A DNA stretch of 19,654 nucleotides, taken from positions 1 to 19,654 of the forward strand of contig CAYSHC010000075.1 in NCBI GenBank assembly GCA_964430855.1, given 5' to 3'. The position numbers and the translations under genes were made by a program. Under the pieces are notes generated by a model. It was not told the origin of the DNA, made no database searches, and saw only the letters and a program-made list of their open reading frames with translations. This DNA is from JAEZDP01 sp964430855. Its GTDB lineage: Bacteria > Acidobacteriota > Vicinamibacteria > Vicinamibacterales > Vicinamibacteraceae. Numbering within the stretch: the stretch's first letter is position 1; every line of letters starts with the position of its first letter. Below are positions 12,252 to 18,876 of the stretch, in pieces.

Positions 12252-13198
12252 TGCCCGACCCTGCCGCGACCTTCGAGCCGAACCGGCGGCGGCTGCTGGG
12301 CCTTGCCTACCGGATGCTCGGCACCATGTCCGACGCTGAGGACGCGGTGCAGGAGGCCTACCTGCGCTGGCACGCCGTCGATCGGGACCGCGTGGCGGAC
12401 CCGGCGGCGTTTCTCATGAGGACGACAGCGCGTCTCTGCCTCGACGTGCTGACGTCGGCACGCGCGCGCCGTGAGGAGTACGTCGGTCCGTGGCTGCCCG
12501 AGCCCGTGCTCGACACGGCGGCGCTCACGCCGGACGGCCGCACGGAGCTGGCCGAGGACCTGTCCATCGCGCTGCTCCTGACGCTGGACCGGCTGTCTGC
12601 GCTCGAGCGAGCGGCATTCCTGCTGCACGACGTGTTCGACTTCTCGTTTGCAGAGGTAGCCGCGGCCCTCGACAGGAGCGAGGCTGCATGCCGGCAGCTG
12701 GCCTCCCGTGCACGCGCGCGAGTGCGCGCCGCGCGTCCACGCAAGGCGACGGCGCGACCGCCGGGGTCGGGCGATGTCGACCCGAAGCACGCGCGGCTGA
12801 TGGCCGCGTTCGCGTCGGCGACCGCATCGGGCGATCTCGACGCCCTCATGCGCATGCTCGCCGAGGACGTGCGTGTCGTCACGGACGGCGGCGGGAAGGT
12901 GCGGTCAGCGCTCGAGGTCATCGAGGGCGCCGGTCGCGCGGCCCGCTTCCTGGTCGGCGTCACCCGCAAGGGTGCCGATGCGTGGTGGCGCGACGACTTC
13001 AGCATGCGCTTCGCCGCCGTCAACGACCTGCCGGGCGTGGTCGTCGACGCGCCGGAGGGCGTGATGCAGACCACGGCGTTCGAGATCGACGGCGACGTGA
13101 TCCGCGCCATCTACGTGGTGCGCAATCCTGACAAGCTGCGCCACCTGGCGTCGCCGCCTGCCTCTGGCCAGGCTTTGTCGACAGGGCACGAAGGATGA
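12251..13198 (+). CDS. ECF41-group RNA polymerase sigma factor with fused SnoaL-like domain
   Basis: The 315-residue protein has sigma region 2 (about 8-72: RLLGLAYRMLGTMSDAEDAVQEAYLRW), the diagnostic linker YVGPWLPEP (77-85), region 4 (about 103-155: LSALERAAFLLHDVFDFSFAEVAAAL) and a C-terminal SnoaL/NTF2-like domain (about 180-300) with DGGGK (212-216) and the terminal motif NPDKL (292-296). This is the ECF41 plan, in which the fused domain replaces a separate anti-sigma factor and both restrains and assists the sigma factor. Known ECF41 genes usually sit beside a carboxymuconolactone decarboxylase, oxidoreductase or epimerase gene; here the neighbours are a DUF6223-like and a VOC gene. 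The last 15 residues or so are poorly conserved. It overlaps the VOC gene by ATGA. Confidence 0.95.
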   Translation: MPDPAATFEPNRRRLLGLAYRMLGTMSDAEDAVQEAYLRWHAVDRDRVADPAAFLMRTTARLCLDVLTSARARREEYVGPWLPEPVLDTAALTPDGRTELAEDLSIALLLTLDRLSALERAAFLLHDVFDFSFAEVAAALDRSEAACRQLASRARARVRAARPRKATARPPGSGDVDPKHARLMAAFASATASGDLDALMRMLAEDVRVVTDGGGKVRSALEVIEGAGRAARFLVGVTRKGADAWWRDDFSMRFAAVNDLPGVVVDAPEGVMQTTAFEIDGDVIRAIYVVRNPDKLRHLASPPASGQALSTGHEG

Positions 13199-13589
13199 AT
13201 CCCGGCATCAGCTTTCGAGGCGTCCGATATCAGGTTACTGACGTCGCGCGGGCCGTGGCGTTCTACACACAGACGCTCGGCTTCACCAGTGACATGCAGA
13301 AGCTGCCCGCGTTTGCCCAGGTCTCGGCCGGCGAGCTGAGGCTGATCCTGAGCGGCCCGGGCGCTTCCGGATCCAGGCCGCTGCCTGATGGCCGGCAGCA
13401 GCAGCCCGGCGGCNNNNNNNNNNNNNNNNNNNNNNNNNNNNNNNNNNNNNNNNNNNNNNNNNNNNNNNNNNNNNNNNNNNNNNNNNNNNNNNNNNNNNNN
13501 NNNNNNNNNNNNNGCCCGGCGGCAGGCAGGTGCAGATCGAGGACCCCGACGGCAACCCGCTCGAGCTGTTCGAGCCTGCGGACCGCTGA
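13195..13589 (+). CDS. VOC-superfamily (glyoxalase/bleomycin-resistance-like) protein, interrupted by assembly gap
   Basis: ATG 13195 overlaps the sigma-factor TGA (ATGA). The first 73 codons read FRGVRYQVTDVARAVAFY, TLGFTSDMQKLPAFAQVSAG, LRLILSGPG and PLPDGRQQQPGG, the first half of a small VOC protein. After 100 Ns the end reads PGGRQVQIEDPDGNPLELFEPADR and stops at 13589. In relatives the two PGG segments are about 33 codons apart (second beta-alpha-beta unit), so a real gap of about 95-105 nt is expected. The frame after the gap is shifted by one relative to the start, so the true gap length should be 2 mod 3 (98 or 101, say) and the 100 Ns are not exact. Function: metal-dependent or binding protein, substrate unknown. 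Confidence 0.8.
13414..13513. other. Assembly gap (100 Ns)
   Basis: Exactly 100 undetermined bases inside the VOC gene. Both flanks carry the same 10-mer, GCCCGGCGGC (13404-13413 and 13514-13523). The round number suggests a scaffolding placeholder. Confidence 0.99.
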
Positions 13590-13757
13590 GCGTCCGGGGC
13601 GACGTCCCGTACGCCTGCCCGTCGTGGACGTCCGGGCGCACAGGCACTGCGAGACGGTGGTCCAGTACGCGATCATGCACTGACGCCGACCGGATCGTCA
13701 GCGAGCGGTCCGGCCGCATCTCGTGCGCGACGCACGAGCGCAAGGGAGGGGCGGGCG

Positions 13758-14312
13758 ATGAGGAAGCTCTGGGTGAAGGCGTGGCTCACGCTGGACGGCG
13801 TGTTCGACACCTCGACGATGGGGCAGTGGTGGCAGAACACCAACAGTCCCGAGCGGATGCAGTACGTCACCGAGGAGTACGCGAAAGGTGACGCCTACCT
13901 GCTGGGCCGCGTCACCTACGAGATGCTCTGGCCGGGCTGGTTCACGCAGACGACGGGTGATGGCCCGGGGCCGATCCTCAACCGCATGCACAAGTACGTG
14001 GTCTCGACCACGCTCGCCGAGGCGCCGTGGAAAGAGTCGACCATCATCAGCGGCAGCGTCATCGAGGAGGTTGCCAGGCTCAAGCGGCAGCCGGGCCGGG
14101 ACATCATCGTCGACGGCAGCGCGACGCTGGTCCAGTCGCTGATGGCCGCGGGGCTCGTCGACGAGTTCCGGTTCCTGGTCCAGCCTTACGTGATGGGAAG
14201 GGGCAGGCGGTTCTTTCCGGAGGGCACGCCCTCGACGAGCCTGGAGCTCGTCGAGAGCAGGGCACTCGGTTTCGGTTCCCTGGCGCTGGCATACCGGCCC
14301 GTCACGACGTGA
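13758..14312 (+). CDS. Dihydrofolate reductase / RibD C-terminal-like family protein, second copy
   Basis: 184 residues: WVKAWLTLDGVFD, then WWQNTNSPERMQYVTEEYAKGDAYLLGRVTYEMLWPGW, HKYVVSTTLAEAPWKESTII, the nucleotide-binding DIIVDGSATLVQSL and VDEFRFLVQPYVMGRGRRFF. The motif order matches the protein at 8447-9004, but the sequences differ along most of their length, so they are distant paralogues and not a recent duplication. A strong purine-rich ribosome site (GGGAGGGG, about 13744-13751) precedes ATG 13758. It follows the VOC gene by 168 nt, so it may or may not belong to the ECF41 transcript. Role: probable NADPH-dependent reductase, substrate unknown. Confidence 0.88.
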   Translation: MRKLWVKAWLTLDGVFDTSTMGQWWQNTNSPERMQYVTEEYAKGDAYLLGRVTYEMLWPGWFTQTTGDGPGPILNRMHKYVVSTTLAEAPWKESTIISGSVIEEVARLKRQPGRDIIVDGSATLVQSLMAAGLVDEFRFLVQPYVMGRGRRFFPEGTPSTSLELVESRALGFGSLALAYRPVTT

Positions 14313-14484
14313 CACTCGACGTGCCGCTTACGTGCACCATCGCTCCGATGCGCGACGGTTCCCGCGTGGCCATGTGCAGCGGCGTGCTGGCGCCTGCGCT
14401 CATGCCGATTCGATCAACACGCAATCAGGCACGTCGCGCGTGGCACGCGGCGCCCATCCGGTGGTCGCTGCTGCGGGGGCATCG

Positions 14485-14856
14485 ATGACCGCTGACGACT
14501 TTCGACAGATCGCGCTCAGCCTCGACGGGGTCGAGGAAGGCTCGCACATGGGCGTCGCTGACTTCCGCGTCGGCGGACGCATATTCGCCACGCTTGCCTC
14601 GGCGGCGCAGGGCTACGGCAACCTGCGGCTCACTCCGGAGGTGCAGGCCGCATTCGTCGAGGAGGCGCCGGCGCTGTTCATCCCGATCCGCGGCGGCTGG
14701 GGACGCATGGGGATGACCCACATCGTGCTGGCGAACGCCGACGAGGACCAGTTGCGCGGTGCGCTGCGTACGGCATGGCGGCTGCGCGTCGAGGCGAACG
14801 AGCGCGCGACGTCCCGCCGCAGCGGCAGCCGCCCGCCCGCCCGCCGCCGAGGCTGA
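14485..14856 (+). CDS. MmcQ/YjbR-family protein
   Basis: 123 residues starting at ATG 14485: MTADDFRQIALSLDGVEEGSH, then FRVGGRIFATLAS, LRLTPEVQAAFVEEAPALFIPIRGGWGRMGMTHIVL and DEDQLRGALRTAWRL. This is the CyaY-like fold of the MmcQ/YjbR family, small proteins often called DNA-binding but without firm function. The longer frame from 14332 has no family similarity and is not used. After residue 110 the tail becomes R/S/P-rich and unlike the family; it abuts the relic of an XRE regulator on the other strand, so the natural C-terminus may have been altered by the event that truncated that gene. Confidence 0.85.
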   Translation: MTADDFRQIALSLDGVEEGSHMGVADFRVGGRIFATLASAAQGYGNLRLTPEVQAAFVEEAPALFIPIRGGWGRMGMTHIVLANADEDQLRGALRTAWRLRVEANERATSRRSGSRPPARRRG

Positions 14857-14981
14857 GAGGTCCGCGGGAACACCTGCGCATAGCCGCCGCCCTCGAGCAG
14901 CCGGTTCCGTTCACGGAGCGGCACGTCGAGCGCCTCGGCGAGCGCGAGCAGCGCCTCGCGGCTTGGCTGCGAGCGACTGCC
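14857..14981 (-). pseudogene. Relic of an XRE/MmyB-type transcriptional regulator
   Basis: Read on the minus strand, 14975 down to about 14862 encodes RSQPSREALLALAEALDVPL, then RERNRLLEGGGYAQVFPRTS. This matches the end of the helix-turn-helix and the linker of XRE regulators with a MmyB-like domain, which typically read 'GRSQPSRE..L.LAE.LDVPLRERN.LL.AAGYAP.F'. Upstream (15000-14981) the reading frame no longer looks like the earlier helices, and downstream it runs antisense into the YjbR gene. About 40 codons of a normal 250-300 remain. This is a fragment left after a deletion or rearrangement; no function is expected. Confidence 0.65.
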
Positions 14982-15036
14982 TCGGCAACCACCCCGTACG
15001 CCCGACTGTCATGAGGCAGGCCATGCCCCCGTCAGG

Positions 15037-15582
15037 CTAGCGCGCGCCCCATCGGATCTCCGTATAGCGCCGCCGCTGCTCCGGGGTGAGGACGTCGAAC
15101 GTCTGGAGGTGCGCCCGCAGGTGCACGAGGCGCAGGTCGGCACGAGCACGCTCGATCTCGCGGACCAGCGCCTCGACCGATCCCGCCGTCGCCCGGCCAT
15201 CGGCGAACAGCTTGCGGAGCCGCGCCTCGGCGTCCAGCAGGACCCTCGACCCTGGTCGCGACGCCTCGAACATCGACGCGGTCAGCGTCTCGAGCGTCGT
15301 CACCTGTGCCGGCGTCAGGCCCAGTGACTCACGCAGCTCGAGGGCGTGCGTCGGCCCCGGGTAGCCGTTCTGGTCCGCGGCGAAGGCCATGCCGAACCCG
15401 CGGCCACTGGCGATGACCTCCTCCGCTTCACGAAGGAAGGCGTCCACCCGGAGGTGCGGGGCCGTCGTCCCGGTCCGGTCCCCATGATCGTGGTGCGGAT
15501 GGGGCGATTGGGCACCCGCTGCGGTGGTCATCACGAGAACGCCGATTGCGGGGGCAATCCAGCGGCATCGGCTGCTGTTCAT
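15037..15582 (-). CDS. Spy/CpxP-like periplasmic protein (LTxxQ)
   Basis: 181 residues with a Sec signal peptide (IAPAIGVLVMTTAAGA, cut near 24-25) followed by a short histidine cluster (H28, H30, H31, H33). The mature helical part contains SLGLTPAQVTTLETL and, near the end, DVLTPEQRRRYTEIRW: the two LTxxQ motifs of the Spy/CpxP family. These are periplasmic chaperone or metal-stress sensor proteins. The segment GFGMAFAADQNGYPGPTHAL before the first motif is typical of a group linked to heavy-metal sensing. The histidine cluster could bind a metal ion, which is inference. It is divergent from doxX; AGGGAG lies shortly before ATG 15582. Confidence 0.82.
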   Translation of the reverse strand: MNSSRCRWIAPAIGVLVMTTAAGAQSPHPHHDHGDRTGTTAPHLRVDAFLREAEEVIASGRGFGMAFAADQNGYPGPTHALELRESLGLTPAQVTTLETLTASMFEASRPGSRVLLDAEARLRKLFADGRATAGSVEALVREIERARADLRLVHLRAHLQTFDVLTPEQRRRYTEIRWGAR

Positions 15583-15699
15583 CCGTAGCTCCCTGTCCCG
15601 CCGAAGGTGTGGCGACGCGTCCGATCATCCCGCAGGTGCCCCTGTGGCGTCGAGACCGCGGACGCGTTCGATAGACTGGGGCTCGACTGGAGGACAACC

Positions 15700-16182
15700 A
15701 TGACTGTTGCGTCGCGTCCGGGGCTGGACGGGACAAGGCTCCTGCGCAGCCGGGCACCGGCTACGGCCATCGTGCTTCGCGTCATGGTCGGGGCCGTCTT
15801 CCTGTCGGAAGGCCTGCAGAAGTTCCTGTTTGCCGACCAGCTGGGCGCGGGCCGCTTCGCGCGGATCGGCCTGCCGGCGCCCGAGCTGTTGGGGCCGTTC
15901 GTGGGAGGCGTCGAGGTGGTGTGCGGCGTCCTCGTCCTCGCGGGATGTGTGACGCGGCTCGCCGTGGTGCCGCTCCTGGCCATCATGGTGGTGGCGATTG
16001 CCAGCACCAAGGTGCCGATCCTGCTCGAGCGGGGCTTCTGGCCGATGGCGCACGAGGCACGCACCGACTGGTCGATGGCGCTGGCGTCGGCGTTCCTGCT
16101 CATCGAGGGCGGCGGCCCATGGTCGGTGGACCGCTGGCTCCTACGCCGCCTGAAGGCGCGGAACGATCGCGGCACCGCTTGA
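15700..16182 (+). CDS. DoxX-family membrane protein
   Basis: 160 residues. ATG 15700 is selected by GGAGG 8-10 nt upstream; the TAGACT hexamer at about 15671-15676 may be its -10. The DoxX/SURF4-type pattern is clear: ATAIVLRVMVGAVFLSEGLQKFLF, the amphipathic GAGRFARIGLPAPELLGPFVGGVEVVCGVLVLAG, RLAVVPLLAIMVVAIASTKVPIL and ARTDWSMALASAFLLIEGGGPWSVD, giving four membrane helices. DoxX proteins are linked to redox or thiol homeostasis in some bacteria, but the role here is not known. Its TGA (16180-16182) lies inside the MarR control region, so MarR binding sits at the end of this gene. Confidence 0.9.
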   Translation: MTVASRPGLDGTRLLRSRAPATAIVLRVMVGAVFLSEGLQKFLFADQLGAGRFARIGLPAPELLGPFVGGVEVVCGVLVLAGCVTRLAVVPLLAIMVVAIASTKVPILLERGFWPMAHEARTDWSMALASAFLLIEGGGPWSVDRWLLRRLKARNDRGTA

Positions 16183-16223
16183 CAGTCTGTCAGTTGCCTG
16201 ACAATCTTGTCAGGTGGCTGACA
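16179..16223 (+). promoter_or_regulatory. MarR control region: consensus -35 and tandem palindromes
   Basis: TTGACA at 16179-16184 is a perfect -35; GACAAT (16200-16205, 15-nt spacer) is a possible -10. Two palindromes overlap them: TGACAGTCTGTCA (16180-16192) and CCTGACAATCTTGTCAGG (16197-16214, perfect 8-bp arms). A further half-site TGACA is at 16219-16223. The centres are about 19.5 bp apart, two helical turns. The second palindrome reaches the GTG start, so the message may be leaderless. Autorepression by MarR is inferred. Confidence 0.7.
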
Positions 16224-16666
16224 AAAGACGACGGCGTCGGCACGATTCCGTGGGCGCCTGGACGAAGCGCTGCTACATGGCTGGTCGCGCGGCCATGGAG
16301 GCGATGCTCCGCCCGTACGACCTCGGAACGTCGCAGTGGTACGTGCTGTACCACCTGGCCCACGACGGGCCGACGATGCAGCGCGATCTTGTCAGGGCGC
16401 TCCAGGTCGAGCGGGCGACCCTGAGCGCGGTCGTCGGCGTGCTGGTCCGCAAGGGGCTGGTGGAGCAGGTGCCCGACCCTGTCGACCAGCGGCAGAAGCG
16501 GCTCCGCATGACCGCGGCGGGCGCCAGGCTATGGAAAGCGCTGCCGGACCTCGCCGTGGTGCACGACGTCGCCTTCAAGGGCATCGATGCCGCGGACATT
16601 GCCATCGCCGTCCGCGTGCTCCAGACAGCCACCGAACGGCTCGAGCGGTACCTCGAAAGGAGCTGA
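16214..16666 (+). CDS. MarR-family transcriptional regulator
   Basis: 150 residues from GTG 16214. The MarR winged helix is plain: helices around LRPYDLGTSQWYVLYHLAHDGP, MQRDLVRALQVERATLSAVVGVLVRKGLVEQ (recognition helix), and the wing PDPVDQRQKRLRMTAAGARLW, followed by a C-terminal dimerisation helix (VRVLQTATERLERYL). The N-terminal KRRRRRH stretch is unusually basic for the family. No ribosome site precedes the GTG, and the operator overlaps it. A start further in, at M22, would lose the first dimerisation helix. It is 6 nt upstream of the epimerase gene, so both are one operon, probably autorepressed. Confidence 0.92.
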   Translation: MADKRRRRRHDSVGAWTKRCYMAGRAAMEAMLRPYDLGTSQWYVLYHLAHDGPTMQRDLVRALQVERATLSAVVGVLVRKGLVEQVPDPVDQRQKRLRMTAAGARLWKALPDLAVVHDVAFKGIDAADIAIAVRVLQTATERLERYLERS

Positions 16667-16672
16667 ACGCAC

Positions 16673-17488
16673 ATGGCCGTCCTGCTGACAGGAGCGACGG
16701 GGCTGGTAGGCGCCCGTCTGCTGCCTCGCCTCGTCGCGTCCGGAGCGAGCTGCCGCGCCCTCGTCCGTGGCGGGAAGGACGTTTCCCCCGGAGTCGCGGC
16801 CGTGGAGGGCGACCTTCTGGAGCCGGCGACGCTTGCCCAGGCCGTGGAGGGCGTGTCGGACGTCATCCATCTCGCGGCAGTGTTCCGCACTGGTGACGCG
16901 GACAGGATCTGGACGAGCAATCTGGAAGGAACACGAAACCTGATTGCGGCCGTCCAGGCACACGCGCCACGCGCGAGGTTCGTCCTCGCGAGCACCAGTC
17001 ACGTCTACGACATGAACGGCTCGCACCCGGGACGCGAAGATGATGCGGTAGACCCGCAGCATGCCTATCCGGCCAGCAAGGTCGCAGCCGAGAACGCGCT
17101 GCGGGCGAGCGGTCTCACCTGGACGGTGCTCCGGTTCCCGTTCGTGTACGGTGAGGGCGACGGCCATCTCGAGGAGCTGCCGACGCACGCCTCGAGCGGC
17201 ACCTGGCATCCGGCCCGGAAGGTCAGCACGATTCACCATCGCGACGTCGCGAATGCCGTCGCCCTTGCCCTGCGCGGCGCATTCGACGGCCGCATCGTGA
17301 ACGTCTGCGACGAGGCGCCCCTGTCGCTCTACGAGCTCGCGCAGCTGGTCGGAGCATCACTGGAGCCATCGTCCAGGCCGCTGGAGAATCCGTGGCATCT
17401 TCATGTCGACGGGTCACTCGCACGCAGCCTCGGCTTTCGGCCCACCGTGAGGACGGTCTATCAGGCCGTTCAGGAAGGGCTGATGTGA
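16673..17488 (+). CDS. NAD(P)-dependent epimerase/dehydratase (extended SDR)
   Basis: 271 residues with the Rossmann nucleotide motif LLTGATGLVGARLL (G7, G10, G13), VEGDLLEP, VIHLAAVFRTGD, FVLASTSHVYD, catalytic Y132-PAS-K136, RFPFVYGEGDGHLEELP and the later IHHRDVANAVALAL. This is the atypical/extended SDR group of NAD-dependent epimerase/dehydratases; length is short of a classic sugar epimerase (about 310-330), so substrate is unclear. AAAGGAG lies 9-15 nt before ATG 16673, inside the end of marR. Control by MarR through the upstream palindromes is inferred from the 6-nt gap. Confidence 0.92.
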   Translation: MAVLLTGATGLVGARLLPRLVASGASCRALVRGGKDVSPGVAAVEGDLLEPATLAQAVEGVSDVIHLAAVFRTGDADRIWTSNLEGTRNLIAAVQAHAPRARFVLASTSHVYDMNGSHPGREDDAVDPQHAYPASKVAAENALRASGLTWTVLRFPFVYGEGDGHLEELPTHASSGTWHPARKVSTIHHRDVANAVALALRGAFDGRIVNVCDEAPLSLYELAQLVGASLEPSSRPLENPWHLHVDGSLARSLGFRPTVRTVYQAVQEGLM

Positions 17489-17705
17489 CGCGGTCAGTGC
17501 ACGTGAGACTGCGCGGTCACCCTGCCAGGCCGTGAGCCGGTGCGCGTCGAGCGCGGATCAGCATCCGGCCCTCCTTCGCGTTCACGTCGCGGTTCAGGTT
17601 CGTCCTGCGGCGCAGGTGCCGGCCGCCCGAGACAAGGGGCCCGGGAGGGCGGTACAGTGGACGCCGTTCGCCACAACAGGGGCTACCCGACACCGGGGGG
17701 ACGTC

Positions 17706-18656
17706 ATGACGGCATCGCTTCCGATCCCGACCCGCGCGGCCACCTTCGTCATGCTGCTCGCGCTCGGCTCGGCCGTCAGCGCGCAGGACGGCACGATCTA
17801 TCCACTCGCAGCCCCCGCCGAGCCGAGGGCGATTCCGCTCGGCACCGGCGGCGTGGACGGCCAGCCCGCGAAGGAAAGCTGGTTTCGTCAGTGGGGCGAC
17901 CCCATGGTGCGCAACGTCTCCACCGCGACGTTGACGCCCTTCCTTCCCGAGCCCGGCAAGGCCAATGGCGCGGCCGTGATCGTGGCGCCAGGCGGCGGCT
18001 TCCGATGGCTGTCTATGGGCAACGAGGGCTGGGAGGTCGCCGAGGCGCTCAACGCGAGCGGCATCGCGGCGTTCGTCCTCAAGTATCGGCTCCAGCCCAC
18101 CCCGGAGTCGCTGGACGAGTTCAGGGCGTCCATGGAGCGTACGTTCGCGGCGGCCTCGCGGCCACGCGGTACGGGCGGTGGAACGGCCCCGTCCGCGCCG
18201 CCCCGCCCTGACCTGTCGAACCAGCTCCAGGACGCCGAGGCCGCGTACGCGCTGATTGTCAGCCGCGCGAAGGAGTGGGGCGTGGACACCGCGCGCCTGG
18301 GCATGATCGGTTTCTCGGCGGGCGCCGGCCTGACGATGCACTGCACCCTGCACTCGACGACCATGAAGCTCGCCTTTATCGCGCCGATCTACGGCGGGAT
18401 GGGGCCAGTCGACGTGCCGAAGGACGCGCCGCCGATGTTCACGGCGATCGCGGCCGATGACTTTCTCTTCCGGGGGCAGTTCGGCCTGGTCAAGTCATGG
18501 TTCGACGCAGGGAGGCCGGTCGAGTTCCACCTCTATCAGAACGGCGGCCACGGATTCGGCCTGGGCAACCCGAACCGCACCAGCAACCGATGGTTCGACG
18601 CGTTCATCCATTGGCTCGACGTGAACGGCTTTCTGGCGCCGAAGACTGGTGGGTAG
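17706..18656 (+). CDS. Secreted alpha/beta hydrolase (BD-FAE / acetyl-xylan-esterase-like)
   Basis: 316 residues from ATG 17706, with a Sec signal peptide (ATFVMLLALGSAVSA, cut before QDG). The core has the oxyanion segment VIVAPGGGFRWLSMGNEG, LKYRL, the nucleophile elbow GFSAG (S204), the acid around D251/D252 (IAADDFLF) and H282 (NGGHGFGLG). This is the pattern of the esterase group related to acetyl-xylan esterases and BD-FAE enzymes. The HGFGLG motif and 'F..WL' ending are typical. A low-complexity insertion (about 150-170, R/G/A/P-rich) lies before the nucleophile. It should be periplasmic or secreted and deacetylate or de-esterify carbohydrates; exact substrate unknown. The 217 nt upstream hold no recognised gene. 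Confidence 0.9.
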   Translation: MTASLPIPTRAATFVMLLALGSAVSAQDGTIYPLAAPAEPRAIPLGTGGVDGQPAKESWFRQWGDPMVRNVSTATLTPFLPEPGKANGAAVIVAPGGGFRWLSMGNEGWEVAEALNASGIAAFVLKYRLQPTPESLDEFRASMERTFAAASRPRGTGGGTAPSAPPRPDLSNQLQDAEAAYALIVSRAKEWGVDTARLGMIGFSAGAGLTMHCTLHSTTMKLAFIAPIYGGMGPVDVPKDAPPMFTAIAADDFLFRGQFGLVKSWFDAGRPVEFHLYQNGGHGFGLGNPNRTSNRWFDAFIHWLDVNGFLAPKTGG

Positions 18657-18705
18657 GAGATGGGTGGCTTCTCCACGAAGTCTGGTGACGGGCGACTCAT
18701 GTCAA

Positions 18706-18762
18706 GATAGTGTGGCCATGAAGTTCCTCTTCAGCATCGCCTCCGCCGTTTCTCTCGGCTGA
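18706..18762 (+). other. Possible promoter and 14-codon leader frame ending at in-frame TGA
   Basis: GATAGT at 18706-18711 (or TAGTGT at 18708-18713, 17 nt after GTGACG) is followed at 18718 by ATG. The frame reads MKFLFSIASAVSLG and stops at TGA 18760-18762. The same frame then stays open as SAYHVRRLERSGLSRESRAQ and beyond, without another stop, into the PhyH gene. The reading could be a leader peptide, or a broken N-terminus of a small or larger protein. Confidence 0.3.
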
Positions 18763-18876
18763 GTCTCGGCCTATCACGTCCGCCGCCTGGAACGCAGCGG
18801 ACTCTCCCGAGAATCACGTGCCCAGCTCCGCGACCTGCCGTCGCGACGGGACACGTTTGTTGCGATGAGGATTGTC

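Noticed and set aside
8447..14312. The two DHFR-like genes as a recent duplication flanking a mobile segment.
   Set aside because: The proteins share motifs but are highly diverged, there are no matching flanking repeats, and no integrase or transposase lies between them.
14332..14484. An upstream extension of the YjbR frame from ATG 14332.
   Set aside because: The 51 extra residues do not resemble the family, whereas MTADDFRQIALSLDGVEEG from 14485 is a typical N-terminus.
17517..18353. A 278-codon minus-strand frame across the hydrolase, ending with MLIRARRAPAHGLAG.
   Set aside because: It lies antisense to a clear secreted esterase and has low-complexity composition. The end segment in the intergenic region has no family pattern I recognise.
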